A stretch of DNA of 30,373 bases from VFBF01 sp034440275 (GTDB taxonomy: Bacteria > Pseudomonadota > Alphaproteobacteria > Caulobacterales > Aquidulcibacteraceae). The notes under the pieces were generated by a model. The model searched no databases and was not told the DNA's origin. It worked only from the letters and a program-made list of their open reading frames with translations. A program made the position numbers and the translations under genes. This document shows, piece after piece, positions 1 to 8,763 of this stretch. Positions within the stretch are counted from its first letter, which is position 1; every line of letters starts with the position of its first letter. Location of the stretch: assembly GCA_034440275.1 (NCBI GenBank), contig JAWXBS010000095.1, positions 1 to 30,373 of the forward strand. The letters are read 5' to 3'.

Positions 1-3000
1 CCGGCGTGGGGCGTTTGATTTCGTCGGCGCGGGCGGTGGCGACCGGCATGTCTTGCGATGAAAGCCGGGCGAGCAGCGGGCTGAAGTCGTGCAGGCGCTC
101 AGCCACGATATGCACCACACCGCTCTCGTTCTGCACGACGCCATCGACGGCGCAGAGGCGCGCGCCGAGAACTTCCTGGCGAAATTGTTCGAACACGCGG
201 GGCCAGACGATGATGTTGGCGATGTGGGTTTCGTCTTCCAGGGTCATGAAGATGACGCCGGAGGCGGTGCCGGGACGCTGACGGACAAGGACGAGGCCAG
301 CGACCCGCACGCGGGCGCCATTGCGCGTGTCGGCTAGCGAAGAGGCGGTGATGGCGCGCCGCGCCGCGAGGTTTTCTCTTAGCAGTCCTGCAGGATGGGC
401 CTTCAGCGAAAGACCGAGCGTGCGGTAATCCTCCACCACCTGCTCGCCGAGGCAAAGTGGCGGCAGGTGAACGTCGGGTTCGTGCGATGGCCCGGACGCA
501 TGAGCAAAGAGCGGCGCGTCTTCCTGTCCGCCCACGCGGTTGAGGCCGCGCGCGGCCCAGAGCGCGTCGCGACGGTCGAGGCCGAGGGATCGGAAGGCGT
601 CGGCGTCCGCAAGACGTTCGATCACGGCAGGAGACAGTCCGCCCCGCAGCCAGACATCGCGGACGGAATCGTATCCCGAGGAGCGCCGTGCGACGAAGTC
701 ATTCATCTCATCTTCCCGTAATCCCCCGATCTGACGGAAACCGAGACGCAAGGCGTTTGCGCTCAGCACGTCATCGATCATGTCAGTATGTCGGGAATTC
801 AGTTTCTCTTTCGCGACGGGGCCGGGTTCAAGCGTGTTGTCCCAGTGCGCGTGATTGATGTCGGGCGCGCGGATTTCGACGCCGTGTTCCTCGGCGTCGC
901 GAACGAGTTGCGCCGGTGCGTAAAAGCCCATGGGCTGGGCGTTGAGCAGGGCTGCTGCAAACACGTCCGGATAGTGGCATTTGATCCAGGACGAGGCGTA
1001 GACCAGCAGCGCAAAACTCTGCGCATGGCTTTCGGGAAAGCCGTATTCGCCGAAGCCCTCGATCTGCTTGAAACTCGCTTCCGAAAAATCCTGCGTGTAG
1101 CCTTTGTCGCGCATGCCGGTGATGAACTTTTCGCGCAGCGCGCCGATCGTGCCGACACGACGGAAGGTGGCCATGGCGCGCCGCAGCTTGTCGGCTTCGG
1201 GCGGGGTGAATCCTGCGCCGACAATGGCGATCTCCATCGCCTGTTCCTGGAAGAGCGGGACTCCGAGCGTGCGTTTGAGCACTTCCTCCAGTTCCGGCGA
1301 GGGATAGACGACGGGTTCGCGGCCTTGCTTGCGCTTCAGGTAGGGGTGCACCATGCCACCCTGGATCGGCCCCGGACGCACGATCGCCACCTCGATCGCA
1401 AGGTCATAGAATTCTTCGGGGCGCAGACGCGGAAGCATCGACATCTGCGCACGGCTTTCCACCTGAAACACGCCGACGGAGTCTGCGCGCTTCAACATGC
1501 GGTACACGGCCTCATCTTCCTTCGGCAGCGTATCGAGCGTGAGCTTCGGTTGGTCGCTCCATTCGGGGTAAGCGTTTTCAATCATGGTGAAGGCTTTGCG
1601 CAGGCAGGTCAGCATGCCGAGCCCGAGGAGATCCACCTTGAGGATTTTCAGTTCTTCCAGATCGTCCTTGCTCCATTCTACGACGGTGCGATCTTCCATG
1701 GCGGCGTTCTGGATGGGCACGATGTCGTCGAGCCGCTCGCGGGTGATGACGAAGCCGCCCACGTGCTGAGAGAGGTGCCGGGGAAAGCCGCGCAGTTCCT
1801 TCGCGATCCCCAGGCACGTGATCAGGCGCCGATCCTCAGGATCGAGTCCGAGAGCGCCGAGGTCCTCCTGGTCTACGCCCTTGGACCACCATTGCTGGGT
1901 CTTCGAGAGCGCCGAAATCGTGTCCTCAGAATAGCCGAAAGCCTTGCAGACATCACGGATCGCGCTGCGGCTGCGGTAACAGATCAAGGTCGCTGCAAGC
2001 GCGGCGCGTTCACGACCGTACTTTTCATAGACATACTGGATCGCTTCCTCTCGACGCTCGTGCTCGAAGTCGACGTCAATGTCCGGCGGTTCGTTTCGTT
2101 CGGCGGAGAGGAAGCGGTCGAACAGCAGCTTGAAGCGCGCCGGATCGACGGAGGTGACGCCGAGGCAGTAGCAGATGACGGAATTTGCAGCGGAGCCGCG
2201 CCCCTGGCAGAGGATGCCGCGTTCTTCGCGCGCATACCGTACGATATCGGCGACGGTGAGAAAGTAGGAAGCGTAGTTCAGCTGGGCGACGATGCCGAGT
2301 TCGCGCTTGAGCGCCTTGTGCACGCCTTCAGGCACGCCGTTTGGATACCGTTTCGTGGCGCCTTTCCATGTCAGCGCCTCCAGCGCCTCCTGGGCGTTTG
2401 CGTAGCCTTTCACGGTCTCGTCGGGATACTGGTAGCTCAGTTCGTCGAGCGAGAAGCCGACGCTGTCCATAAACCGTAATGTTTCTCCGACCGCCTTCGG
2501 AGCCTCTCGATAAAGCCGCTGCATTTCGGAGGCAAGCTTGAGATGACGTTCGGCATTTGCGGCGAGGCGTCGGCCCGCAGCATCGAGAGTCGTCTTCTCC
2601 CGCACGCAGGTCAGCACGTCCAACAGGGGGCGGCGTTCAGCGACATGATGCAGCGGCTCCGTCGTCGCCAGCAGGCGTGCGCCGGTTTGCGACGTCAAGG
2701 CTTCGAGCAGGCGCAAGCGTCTGCGGTCTTCGCCATCGAAGACAAAACGCGCCGCAAGCCAGACGGCGCCGGCGTGATCGCGGACGGCGGAGAGGTACGC
2801 GCGCAAGACAGCGTCCGGTTCTTGTCCTGCAGCGATGACCGGCGCCACGATTGCCTGCTGCCCTTCGGCGTGGGCGAGGAAGTCGGTGAAGCCGAGCCAG
2901 CATTCGCCCTTCGGCGCGCGTCGATTGCCGATGGTGAGAAGCCGCGTGAGCCGTCCATAAGCTGCGCGATCCTTCGGATAGACGAGTATGTCGGGCGTAC

Positions 3001-3217
3001 CGTCGCGAAAAACCAGCCGGGCGCCGACGGCGAGACGCACGCCATGCTCCTTTGCAGCGGCATGCGCGCGCACCACTCCGGCCAGTGTGTTGCGGTCGGC
3101 GACGCCGATGCCGGCAAGGCCGAGCGCCTTGGCCTGCAGGACAAGTTCTTCCGGATGCGATGCGCCGCGCAAAAAGGAGAAGTTGGTCGTGACGGCGAGT
3201 TCTGCAAAGTCGCTCAT
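1..3217 (-). CDS. dnaE2: Error-prone DNA polymerase DnaE2 (ImuC), 3' end outside window
   Basis: A C-family polymerase III alpha-type subunit that performs translesion synthesis in the SOS mutasome with ImuA and ImuB. The minus-strand frame is open from the ATG at 3217 to the window edge, giving 1072 visible codons. The N-terminus (MSDFAELAVTTNFSFLRG) is a PHP-domain start. The polymerase core shows GRGSAANS and then PDIDVDFEHERREE, which carries catalytic aspartates. Later come the conserved stretch IVRPGPIQGGMVHPYLKRKQ and, near the left edge, an OB-fold region (GVIFMTLEDETHIANIIVWP). The last visible residues are DEIKRPTP, so by family comparison only about 30 residues should be missing. 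The ATG overlaps the imuB stop as ATGA, indicating translational coupling. The identification rests on this motif order and on the operon; replicative DnaE is usually longer and stands alone. Confidence 0.96.
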   Translation of the reverse strand, partial: MSDFAELAVTTNFSFLRGASHPEELVLQAKALGLAGIGVADRNTLAGVVRAHAAAKEHGVRLAVGARLVFRDGTPDILVYPKDRAAYGRLTRLLTIGNRRAPKGECWLGFTDFLAHAEGQQAIVAPVIAAGQEPDAVLRAYLSAVRDHAGAVWLAARFVFDGEDRRRLRLLEALTSQTGARLLATTEPLHHVAERRPLLDVLTCVREKTTLDAAGRRLAANAERHLKLASEMQRLYREAPKAVGETLRFMDSVGFSLDELSYQYPDETVKGYANAQEALEALTWKGATKRYPNGVPEGVHKALKRELGIVAQLNYASYFLTVADIVRYAREERGILCQGRGSAANSVICYCLGVTSVDPARFKLLFDRFLSAERNEPPDIDVDFEHERREEAIQYVYEKYGRERAALAATLICYRSRSAIRDVCKAFGYSEDTISALSKTQQWWSKGVDQEDLGALGLDPEDRRLITCLGIAKELRGFPRHLSQHVGGFVITRERLDDIVPIQNAAMEDRTVVEWSKDDLEELKILKVDLLGLGMLTCLRKAFTMIENAYPEWSDQPKLTLDTLPKEDEAVYRMLKRADSVGVFQVESRAQMSMLPRLRPEEFYDLAIEVAIVRPGPIQGGMVHPYLKRKQGREPVVYPSPELEEVLKRTLGVPLFQEQAMEIAIVGAGFTPPEADKLRRAMATFRRVGTIGALREKFITGMRDKGYTQDFSEASFKQIEGFGEYGFPESHAQSFALLVYASSWIKCHYPDVFAAALLNAQPMGFYAPAQLVRDAEEHGVEIRAPDINHAHWDNTLEPGPVAKEKLNSRHTDMIDDVLSANALRLGFRQIGGLREDEMNDFVARRSSGYDSVRDVWLRGGLSPAVIERLADADAFRSLGLDRRDALWAARGLNRVGGQEDAPLFAHASGPSHEPDVHLPPLCLGEQVVEDYRTLGLSLKAHPAGLLRENLAARRAITASSLADTRNGARVRVAGLVLVRQRPGTASGVIFMTLEDETHIANIIVWPRVFEQFRQEVLGARLCAVDGVVQNESGVVHIVAERLHDFSPLLARLSSQDMPVATARADEIKRPTP

Positions 3218-4767
3218 GCGAAGAGACCGTGCAGGAACCAGCGCGGTGCGGTCTCGCCGCCATATAGGCCGTCGCGGTAGAGCCAGTAGCGCCGGCCTTC
3301 GGTATCTTCCACGCGGTAGTAGTCCCGCGTGCGCGCGTCCGAGGCGCGCAGCCAGTGCGGGGTGATGCGCTCCGGCCCTTCGGCGCGCGCGACTTCGCGC
3401 ACGACACGCCGCCAACGGAAGCGCATGGGCGGGCCATCGGGCACTTCCGCCAGCGCATCGATGGGCTGCGCGTGTGCGAGGAGGCTGAGCGGGCGACGCA
3501 TCACGCCGTCCGCCGGAGAGGACGACGCAGAGTCCGTCGGGTATTCGACGGGACGCCAGGCCCCGGCGCGTTCAGGCGCGTGCGTATCGCCGAAATGCGG
3601 GCGGCACACGCGATCGGCGCCGAGGCGAACGGTCAGTGCGTCAACCAGGCGCGCTTCGGCCTGTGAATCGTGGCGTCTGTCATCATCGAGATCGCCCGCG
3701 ACGGAAACAATCGGCGCGATCTCCACAGCATCCAGACGCATCGCCTCGAAACCAAACGCGGCGTCGAAGGTCTCGGCGTTTCGTGTGACGCGATCGCTCA
3801 GGAGACTCATGATGGCGCGGGCGTCGCGTTCCGGTCGGCTCAGTCCCAGGGAGACGCGGCGGGTCTTTGCATCGACGCCGAACAGCGAGAGTCGCAGTCT
3901 GCGCACGCCCACACCGTTGCGATCGCACTGGGCGACGATGTCGGCGCAAAGCGCTTCGGCGACGACGAGGATGGCGTCGAGGGTGATGATGGGTTCGACG
4001 AGACGCCGGAACGCCAGCAAGGGTGGTGTCGGGCGTCGCGGCGTCAAGGCTTGACGCGCGCGAGCGCAAGCCTGATCCAGCCGCAACAGGACATGCTGTC
4101 CTGCACGCGCGGCGAAAGGCCCACGCGGCGCATCCGCGATCTGGCCGATCTGTTTGAGACCGAAGCGCCTCAGCAAGGCTTGCGCTTCCGGCGATACACG
4201 CAAGGCGGCGATCGGCAGAGATGCGAGCGCTGCATTCAGGCCGGCGCTATCGACGACGCGTTGTTTCCCGAAGCGCGCAAACGCCCAGGCCGCGGCGGGC
4301 GTCGGCGCGATAGCGGTGCGTGCGTTCAGGCTCTGTTGCACAAGACTGTTCAGCAGCACGGCGCGCAACGCCAGTTCGCCGCCGAACAAATGAGCGCATC
4401 CGGTGATGTCGAGGAACACGCCATCGGGCGGATCAAGGACGACCACAGGCGTGTAGCGCTCGCACCAGGCGGCGACGCCATCGAGGAATTGTGCGTCTGC
4501 GTCGGGTTCTGCTTCCACCGCGTAGAGCGCAGGGCAAAGCGCGCGTGCATCGGAGAGCGGCATGCCGACGGCGAGGGCGAATGCGGTCGCGCGCGCATCG
4601 ACGGCGGTGAGCGCGAACGCATTGCCGGTCTTGGCGTAAACGGCGAGCGGGCGATCAGCCGGCGCCGAGCCGATACGCTTCAGCCGGTCGGTGGAGAGAC
4701 GGGGCAGCCACAGGGCCAGCCAGCGCGTTTCCGCCGTTTCGGTGTGTATCGGTGAAGGCGTGGTCAT
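3214..4767 (-). CDS. imuB: ImuB, Y-family polymerase-like mutasome subunit
   Basis: A 517-residue protein of the DinB/Y-family fold that acts as a non-catalytic hub, bridging DnaE2, ImuA and the beta clamp (family knowledge). It begins near RWLALWLPRLSTDRL, where an active Y-family enzyme would carry its first catalytic aspartate; none is present. The second active-site region reads PDGVFLDITGC, lacking the acidic Asp-Glu pair. Both changes fit ImuB rather than DinB. A long C-terminal region follows (RPLSLLAHAQPIDAL, then RYWLYRDGLYGGE and a terminal GLFA), typical of ImuB. The ATG at 4767 was chosen because the conserved RWLALW segment lies just after it; the frame stays open upstream to 5022 but there it overlies imuA. 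The gene overlaps imuA by 113 bases and dnaE2 by four. Confidence 0.94.
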   Translation of the reverse strand: MTTPSPIHTETAETRWLALWLPRLSTDRLKRIGSAPADRPLAVYAKTGNAFALTAVDARATAFALAVGMPLSDARALCPALYAVEAEPDADAQFLDGVAAWCERYTPVVVLDPPDGVFLDITGCAHLFGGELALRAVLLNSLVQQSLNARTAIAPTPAAAWAFARFGKQRVVDSAGLNAALASLPIAALRVSPEAQALLRRFGLKQIGQIADAPRGPFAARAGQHVLLRLDQACARARQALTPRRPTPPLLAFRRLVEPIITLDAILVVAEALCADIVAQCDRNGVGVRRLRLSLFGVDAKTRRVSLGLSRPERDARAIMSLLSDRVTRNAETFDAAFGFEAMRLDAVEIAPIVSVAGDLDDDRRHDSQAEARLVDALTVRLGADRVCRPHFGDTHAPERAGAWRPVEYPTDSASSSPADGVMRRPLSLLAHAQPIDALAEVPDGPPMRFRWRRVVREVARAEGPERITPHWLRASDARTRDYYRVEDTEGRRYWLYRDGLYGGETAPRWFLHGLFA

Positions 4768-5347
4768 GGCCGTTCCATTCCAGAAGCCAGCGCTGGCCGG
4801 TCTGTCCGCTGCGTCGTCGTGTGAGAGAAACCGAAAAGCAGGGCCGTCCAACCTCACGATTTTCGCCACCGCTTGGTGCGGCGGCCACGCGCCAGCGCGT
4901 CCATGCGGCGCTCGGCGAAAGCGGATCGAACCGTAGGAGCACGCAGCGCGCGCCGCTCTTTTCCGCGGCGAGATGCAGGCGGCGCGTCGCCGTGAGCGTG
5001 AGACGCGCGTCGTGGGACACAAGACAAAGCACGCGCGCCAGGGAAAGCCCGAGCGCTTGTTCGCTCGCCCACAGCGCCTCTTTCATAGTGCGCGTGCGGG
5101 CATGCAGCAGGCGGGTGGGATCGAGCCCGAACTGGGCTACGCCGGGCGGATAGGCGCCCCCGTTTTCGCCGTTAACGACCTCAGGCGTCGCGATCAGCGT
5201 CAGCCCCTCTGACGCTCCGACCGCCAACCACCCCAGCGCGAACCCGAACGCGGCGGCGCCGTCGCCCGTCGAGGCGGGGACGATCTCGGTCACAGGCCGC
5301 GAAACGGCGTCCTGAAACGCGATCTGGAACGTGTCGATCGAGCCCAT
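4655..5347 (-). CDS. imuA: ImuA, SOS mutasome accessory protein
   Basis: First gene of the imuA-imuB-dnaE2 operon. ImuA is a RecA/SulA-like small protein that helps assemble the translesion complex (family knowledge). The frame encodes 230 residues from the ATG at 5347. Visible segments include PVTEIVPASTGDGAAAFGFA near the start, a beta-strand ARVLCLVSHDA near the middle and RWLLEWN near the end, all ImuA-like. The start is uncertain. An ATG at 5380 would give 241 residues, and the frame is open to 5422, but that longest version would translate through the LexA site at 5393-5407. A GATACT sequence near 5370 could be a -10 element, which favours 5347. After RWLLEWN, where I would expect the protein to end, the frame continues about 37 residues over the start of imuB; this tail is unusual. 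Confidence 0.85.
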   Translation of the reverse strand: MGSIDTFQIAFQDAVSRPVTEIVPASTGDGAAAFGFALGWLAVGASEGLTLIATPEVVNGENGGAYPPGVAQFGLDPTRLLHARTRTMKEALWASEQALGLSLARVLCLVSHDARLTLTATRRLHLAAEKSGARCVLLRFDPLSPSAAWTRWRVAAAPSGGENREVGRPCFSVSLTRRRSGQTGQRWLLEWNGHDHAFTDTHRNGGNALAGPVAAPSLHRPAEAYRLGAG

Positions 5348-5392
5348 CGGCTGGAACGGGACGGAGGACAGTATCGGCATCGGAACGAAATA

Positions 5393-5407
5393 GAACAAAA
5401 CTAGAAC
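5393..5407 (-). promoter_or_regulatory. LexA box (SOS operator) of imuABC
   Basis: On the minus strand this reads GTTCTAGTTTTGTTC, a perfect GTTC-N7-GTTC direct repeat, the LexA site form of Alphaproteobacteria. It lies 12 bases before the ATG at 5380 and 45 before the ATG at 5347. A third GTTC follows at 5386-5383 after six bases. It predicts DNA-damage-induced expression of the operon and argues against a start upstream of the box. Confidence 0.9.
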
Positions 5408-5710
5408 AAATGCAATTGTCATGTCGATACGGGCTTCAGCACCCCGCCGGGGCCGAAGCCGGCCTCGCCTCGCTCGGACCCGCCGCCCAGTAAAGAGTCA
5501 CGGAGGTGCCCGCCCGCAGAGGCGCGCGTGCGGCAGGCTGGACAAGATGGGCAGGCGCGGCATCGGCAGTCCTTCGGAAGTTGAGTGACATCGCATTGCG
5601 GTGCGCATGAAAAGAGCGCGTCAATGGACCCCTACCGGACCGGCTGCTAAGGCCGCCGAAGGAAAGCCACGTTGCGTCGGGAGCCGGCCAACGCGGCCAT
5701 CGGGGATCGC
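5408..5710. other. Intergenic region without a convincing gene
   Basis: Roughly 300 bases separate the divergent imuA and nucleoside-transporter genes. They hold the upstream part of the imuA promoter and presumably the promoter of the plus-strand cluster. A minus-strand frame at 5436-5624 could encode 62 residues, but it begins with TTG, has no clear ribosome-binding site and its Ala/Pro-rich product resembles no family I know. A TTG at 5672 could extend the transporter by 13 residues. I see no clear terminator or RNA gene. Confidence 0.5.
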
Positions 5711-6943
5711 ATGCCGGTTCAGTACATGGGTGTCGCCGGGATAGTCGCGATCCTGCTCATCGCGGTCGTGTTTTCCACGAACAGGAAAGCCATTCGCCTG
5801 CGCGTCGTTGCGGCGGCGTTCGCGCTGCAAGCGGTGATGGCGGTGATCGTGCTGTCGCTGCCGGCGGGGCGCGCGGTGCTGTCGGCGATGTCGGGCGGCG
5901 TGCAGGCGGTGATCAATTATTCCGCCGCCGGTATCGCGATGGTGTTCGGACCGCTCGCGGATGTCGACAAGATCGGCTTCAGCTTCGCGATCAACGTGTT
6001 GCCGATCATCATCTTCTTCTCGGCGCTGATGTCGGTGCTTTACCATGTCGGCGTGATGCAGAAGATCGTGGCGTGGGCGGGCGGCGCGCTGCGCTTCGTG
6101 ATCGGCACGGGGAAGGTGGAATCGCTCGTTGCGGCGGCGAACGTGTTTCTCGGACAGACCGAGGCGCCGCTTGTCGTGAAGCCCTATATCCGCGGCCTCA
6201 CCATGCCGCAGCTGTTCACGGTGATGACGACGGGCATGGCGTCGGTGTCGGGCAGCGTGCTGGCCGCATACGCGCAGATGGGCATCAGCATCGAATATCT
6301 GCTCGCGGCGTGTTTCATGTCGGCGCCGGGCGGGCTGCTGATGGCCAAGCTCATCATGCCGGACGACAAGGTCGAGCCCGGCGCGCCGCAGGACGTGGTG
6401 GTCGTCGACGAAACCGAAGAGCCGCATTCCAATGTCATCATGGCCGCCGCCGTCGGCGCGCAGGACGGGCTGAAGCTCGCGGTGTCGATTGCGGCGATGC
6501 TGATTGCGTTCGTGTCGCTGATTGCGCTGGTGAACGGCATTCTGGGCGCGGTCGGCGGGGCGGCGGGCGTGGAAGGGCTGACGATGCAGCGCATCCTCGG
6601 CTTCCTGTTTGCGCCGGTGATGTTCCTGCTGAACATCCCGTGGGCCGAAGCGCAGGCGGCGGGCGGTATTTTCGGCGAGAAGCTGGTGCTGAACGAGTTC
6701 GTCGCCTTTGCGAGTCTCGGGCAGGCGCAGGAGGCGTTGAGTCCGCGCACGGTGGCGATCCTTACCTTTGCATTATGCGGCTTCGCCAATATCAGCTCGA
6801 TCGCGATCCAGCTCGGCGCGCTCGGCACACTCGCGCCCGAACGCATGCCGCAGATCGCGAAATACGGCTTCCACGTCGTGCTGGCGGGATCGCTGTCCAA
6901 TCTCATGAGCGCCGCACTCGCGGGCCTAATCATTCAACCCTGA
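5711..6943 (+). CDS. NupC-type concentrative nucleoside transporter
   Basis: A 410-residue inner-membrane protein of the CNT (NupC) family, which imports nucleosides with a cation gradient. It opens with a hydrophobic helix (GVAGIVAILLIAVVF) and has repeated membrane segments throughout. The family hallmark GQTEAPLVVKPYI, a substrate and cation-binding hairpin, follows GTGKVESLVAAANVFL. A second conserved element near the C-terminus reads CGFANISSIAIQLG, followed by GSLSNLMSAALAG. The length matches the bacterial family. I chose the ATG at 5711; a TTG at 5672 would add MRREPANAAIGDR, which is not hydrophobic or family-like. It is followed after eight bases by a nucleoside hydrolase and then a sugar kinase, so import and breakdown of nucleosides is the likely joint role. 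Confidence 0.93.
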   Translation: MPVQYMGVAGIVAILLIAVVFSTNRKAIRLRVVAAAFALQAVMAVIVLSLPAGRAVLSAMSGGVQAVINYSAAGIAMVFGPLADVDKIGFSFAINVLPIIIFFSALMSVLYHVGVMQKIVAWAGGALRFVIGTGKVESLVAAANVFLGQTEAPLVVKPYIRGLTMPQLFTVMTTGMASVSGSVLAAYAQMGISIEYLLAACFMSAPGGLLMAKLIMPDDKVEPGAPQDVVVVDETEEPHSNVIMAAAVGAQDGLKLAVSIAAMLIAFVSLIALVNGILGAVGGAAGVEGLTMQRILGFLFAPVMFLLNIPWAEAQAAGGIFGEKLVLNEFVAFASLGQAQEALSPRTVAILTFALCGFANISSIAIQLGALGTLAPERMPQIAKYGFHVVLAGSLSNLMSAALAGLIIQP

Positions 6944-6951
6944 GAACACGC

Positions 6952-7884
6952 ATGGCGCCCAGGCCGATCATCATCGATTGCGATCCCGGCGTCGACGACG
7001 CCATCGCGCTGTTCCTCGCGTTCGCGTGCCCCGATGCGCTCGACGTGCGCGCGATCACCACGGTGGCGGGCAATGTCGGCGGCGCGCTGACGGCGCGCAA
7101 TGCGCGGCTGATCCGCGAGATCGCGGGACGCACGGACGTGCCGGTGTATGCAGGCTGTGACCGGCCGATGGTGCGCAAGCCCGTCGATGCGGGGCACTTT
7201 CACGGGGAAAGCGGCCTCGGCGCGCTGGCTGTGTTCGAGCCCAAGGCGCCAGCGGAGACGACGCACGCGGTGACCTATCTCATCGAGGCGCTCATGGCGG
7301 CGCCGGCCGGGGAAGTGACGCTCGCGGTCACGGGACCGATGACGAATGTGGCGATGGCCTTCGTGCTGGAAACACGCCTTGCAGGCCGCGTGCGCGAGAT
7401 CGTCGTCATGGGCGGCGCGCGTTCCGAAGGCGGCAACATCACGGCGTCGGCGGAGTACAACATCTTTGCGGACCCGCACGCCGCGCAGGTCGTGTTCGCG
7501 TCCGGCGCGCCGATCACCGTGTTCGGTCTGGACGCCACGCACCAGGTGCGCTCCACGCCCGCGCGCATCGACGCGATCCGCGCCATCGGCACGCCGCAGG
7601 CGAAGGCCAGCGCCGACCTGCTGGAATTCTCCGCGAGCGTGGAGCGCAACATCCCCGGCATCACCGGCGCGCCGCTGCATGATCCGTGCACGATCGCCTA
7701 CCTTCTCGCGCCGGACTTGTTCGACTGTCTGCCGTGCGCGGTGCGTGTCGAGACGAACGAAGGCGTCGCGCTTGGCCATACGGCGGTGGAGTTCCGTGAC
7801 GCCGCGAAGGCGCGCACACGCTGGACGACGAAGGCCGACGGCAACGGCGTGTTCGCGCTCTTGATCGACAGGCTGTCACGATGA
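6952..7884 (+). CDS. Inosine-uridine preferring nucleoside hydrolase
   Basis: A 310-residue enzyme of the IUNH family, which hydrolyses the N-glycosidic bond of nucleosides to free base plus ribose. The N-terminal calcium and ribose-binding motif IIIDCDPGVDDAIALF has Asp11, Asp15 and Asp16. Other family motifs are VTGPMTNVAMA, VVMGGA, AEYNIFADPHAA and, near the C-terminus, GAPLHDPCTIAYLL with the conserved His-Asp. The ATG at 6952 lies eight bases after the transporter stop. The frame is open further upstream, but that part is out-of-frame sequence of the transporter gene. The stop overlaps the next start as ATGA. No signal peptide is present, so it acts in the cytoplasm on nucleosides delivered by the upstream transporter. 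Base preference cannot be read from sequence. Confidence 0.95.
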   Translation: MAPRPIIIDCDPGVDDAIALFLAFACPDALDVRAITTVAGNVGGALTARNARLIREIAGRTDVPVYAGCDRPMVRKPVDAGHFHGESGLGALAVFEPKAPAETTHAVTYLIEALMAAPAGEVTLAVTGPMTNVAMAFVLETRLAGRVREIVVMGGARSEGGNITASAEYNIFADPHAAQVVFASGAPITVFGLDATHQVRSTPARIDAIRAIGTPQAKASADLLEFSASVERNIPGITGAPLHDPCTIAYLLAPDLFDCLPCAVRVETNEGVALGHTAVEFRDAAKARTRWTTKADGNGVFALLIDRLSR

Positions 7885-8735
7885 GCCCGGCGCGCATTCT
7901 CGTCGTCGGCTCGGTCAATCTCGATTTCGTGGCGACCGCTGCGAAACTCCCTGCGCCCGGCGAAACCGTGACCGGCGCCGTGCTCGCACGACATCCCGGC
8001 GGCAAGGGCGCCAATCAGGCGCTCGCGGCGCGGCGGCTGGGCGCCGAGGTTGCACTCGCGGCGCGCGTGGGCGCCGACGCGATGGCGGACGAGGCGCTGG
8101 CGCTGCTGCGCGCGGGCAGCGTCGATCTTTCCGCGTGCGGCGTCGATGCGAGCGCGGCGACAGGCGTGGCGCTCATTGCGGTGTCGGCGGACGGCGAAAA
8201 CCAGATCATCGTCGCGTCGGGCGCCAATGCGACGCTGACGCCGGATCGTCTCGTCCTGCCGGCGGCGGACGCGATCATCTGCCAGCTCGAAATTCCGATG
8301 GAGACAGTGCTCGCCGCGTCTCGTGCGCCGGGAGTTTTCTGCGTCAATCTTGCACCGGCGGCGGTCGTTCCGGATGAACTCCTCGCGCGCGCCGATCTCA
8401 TTGTCGTCAACGAAGGCGAGGCGGCGTTCCAGGGCGCGCGTTTGAACATGGCCAAGGGCCTTGTCGCGATCACACAGGGCGCGAAGGGCGCAGCGCTCTT
8501 CCGCAACGGCGCCGAGATCGCCCGCGCGCCGCCGCCTGCCGTCACCGCCGTCGACACCACCGGCGCAGGGGACGCCTTCGTCGGCGCGCTGGTCGTCGCG
8601 CTCATGGAAAAGCAGAGCCCCGAGGCCGCGCTGCGCTTCGCTTGCGCTGCAGGCGCGCTTGCCGCCACGGCGCCGGGCGCCCAGCCGTCCTTGCCGCACA
8701 GGGCCGACGTGGACCGGCTTCTCGCACGCGTCTAG
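7881..8735 (+). CDS. rbsK: Ribokinase-like PfkB family kinase
   Basis: A 284-residue PfkB-family carbohydrate kinase. The N-terminus ILVVGSVNLDFVATAAKLP followed by HPGGKGANQALAARRLG is the sugar-binding signature of ribokinase. The C-terminal signature DTTGAGDAFVGAL holds the anion hole and catalytic Asp. The length is slightly below the usual 300 or so residues. Coupled to the nucleoside hydrolase by a four-base ATGA overlap, it most plausibly phosphorylates the ribose released there to ribose 5-phosphate. Other PfkB substrates such as a nucleoside or adenosine remain possible, but the order transporter, hydrolase, kinase makes ribose the simplest reading. Confidence 0.9.
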   Translation: MSPARILVVGSVNLDFVATAAKLPAPGETVTGAVLARHPGGKGANQALAARRLGAEVALAARVGADAMADEALALLRAGSVDLSACGVDASAATGVALIAVSADGENQIIVASGANATLTPDRLVLPAADAIICQLEIPMETVLAASRAPGVFCVNLAPAAVVPDELLARADLIVVNEGEAAFQGARLNMAKGLVAITQGAKGAALFRNGAEIARAPPPAVTAVDTTGAGDAFVGALVVALMEKQSPEAALRFACAAGALAATAPGAQPSLPHRADVDRLLARV

Positions 8736-8763
8736 GGTCGCGTCCGCCCATCAGGAGACGCCC

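Noticed and set aside
788..2479. A 563-codon plus-strand open frame
   Set aside because: It lies antisense to dnaE2, whose polymerase motifs are unmistakable. Long antisense frames are expected in GC-rich DNA.
3670..4755. A 361-codon plus-strand open frame
   Set aside because: It lies antisense to imuB; its Gly/Arg/His-rich product resembles no family.
5436..5624. Possible 62-residue minus-strand gene upstream of imuA
   Set aside because: TTG start, no ribosome-binding site and no recognisable sequence; kept only as part of the intergenic description.
6073..6951. Upstream extension of the nucleoside hydrolase frame
   Set aside because: The extension is out-of-frame transporter sequence; the enzyme's conserved N-terminus begins at 6952.
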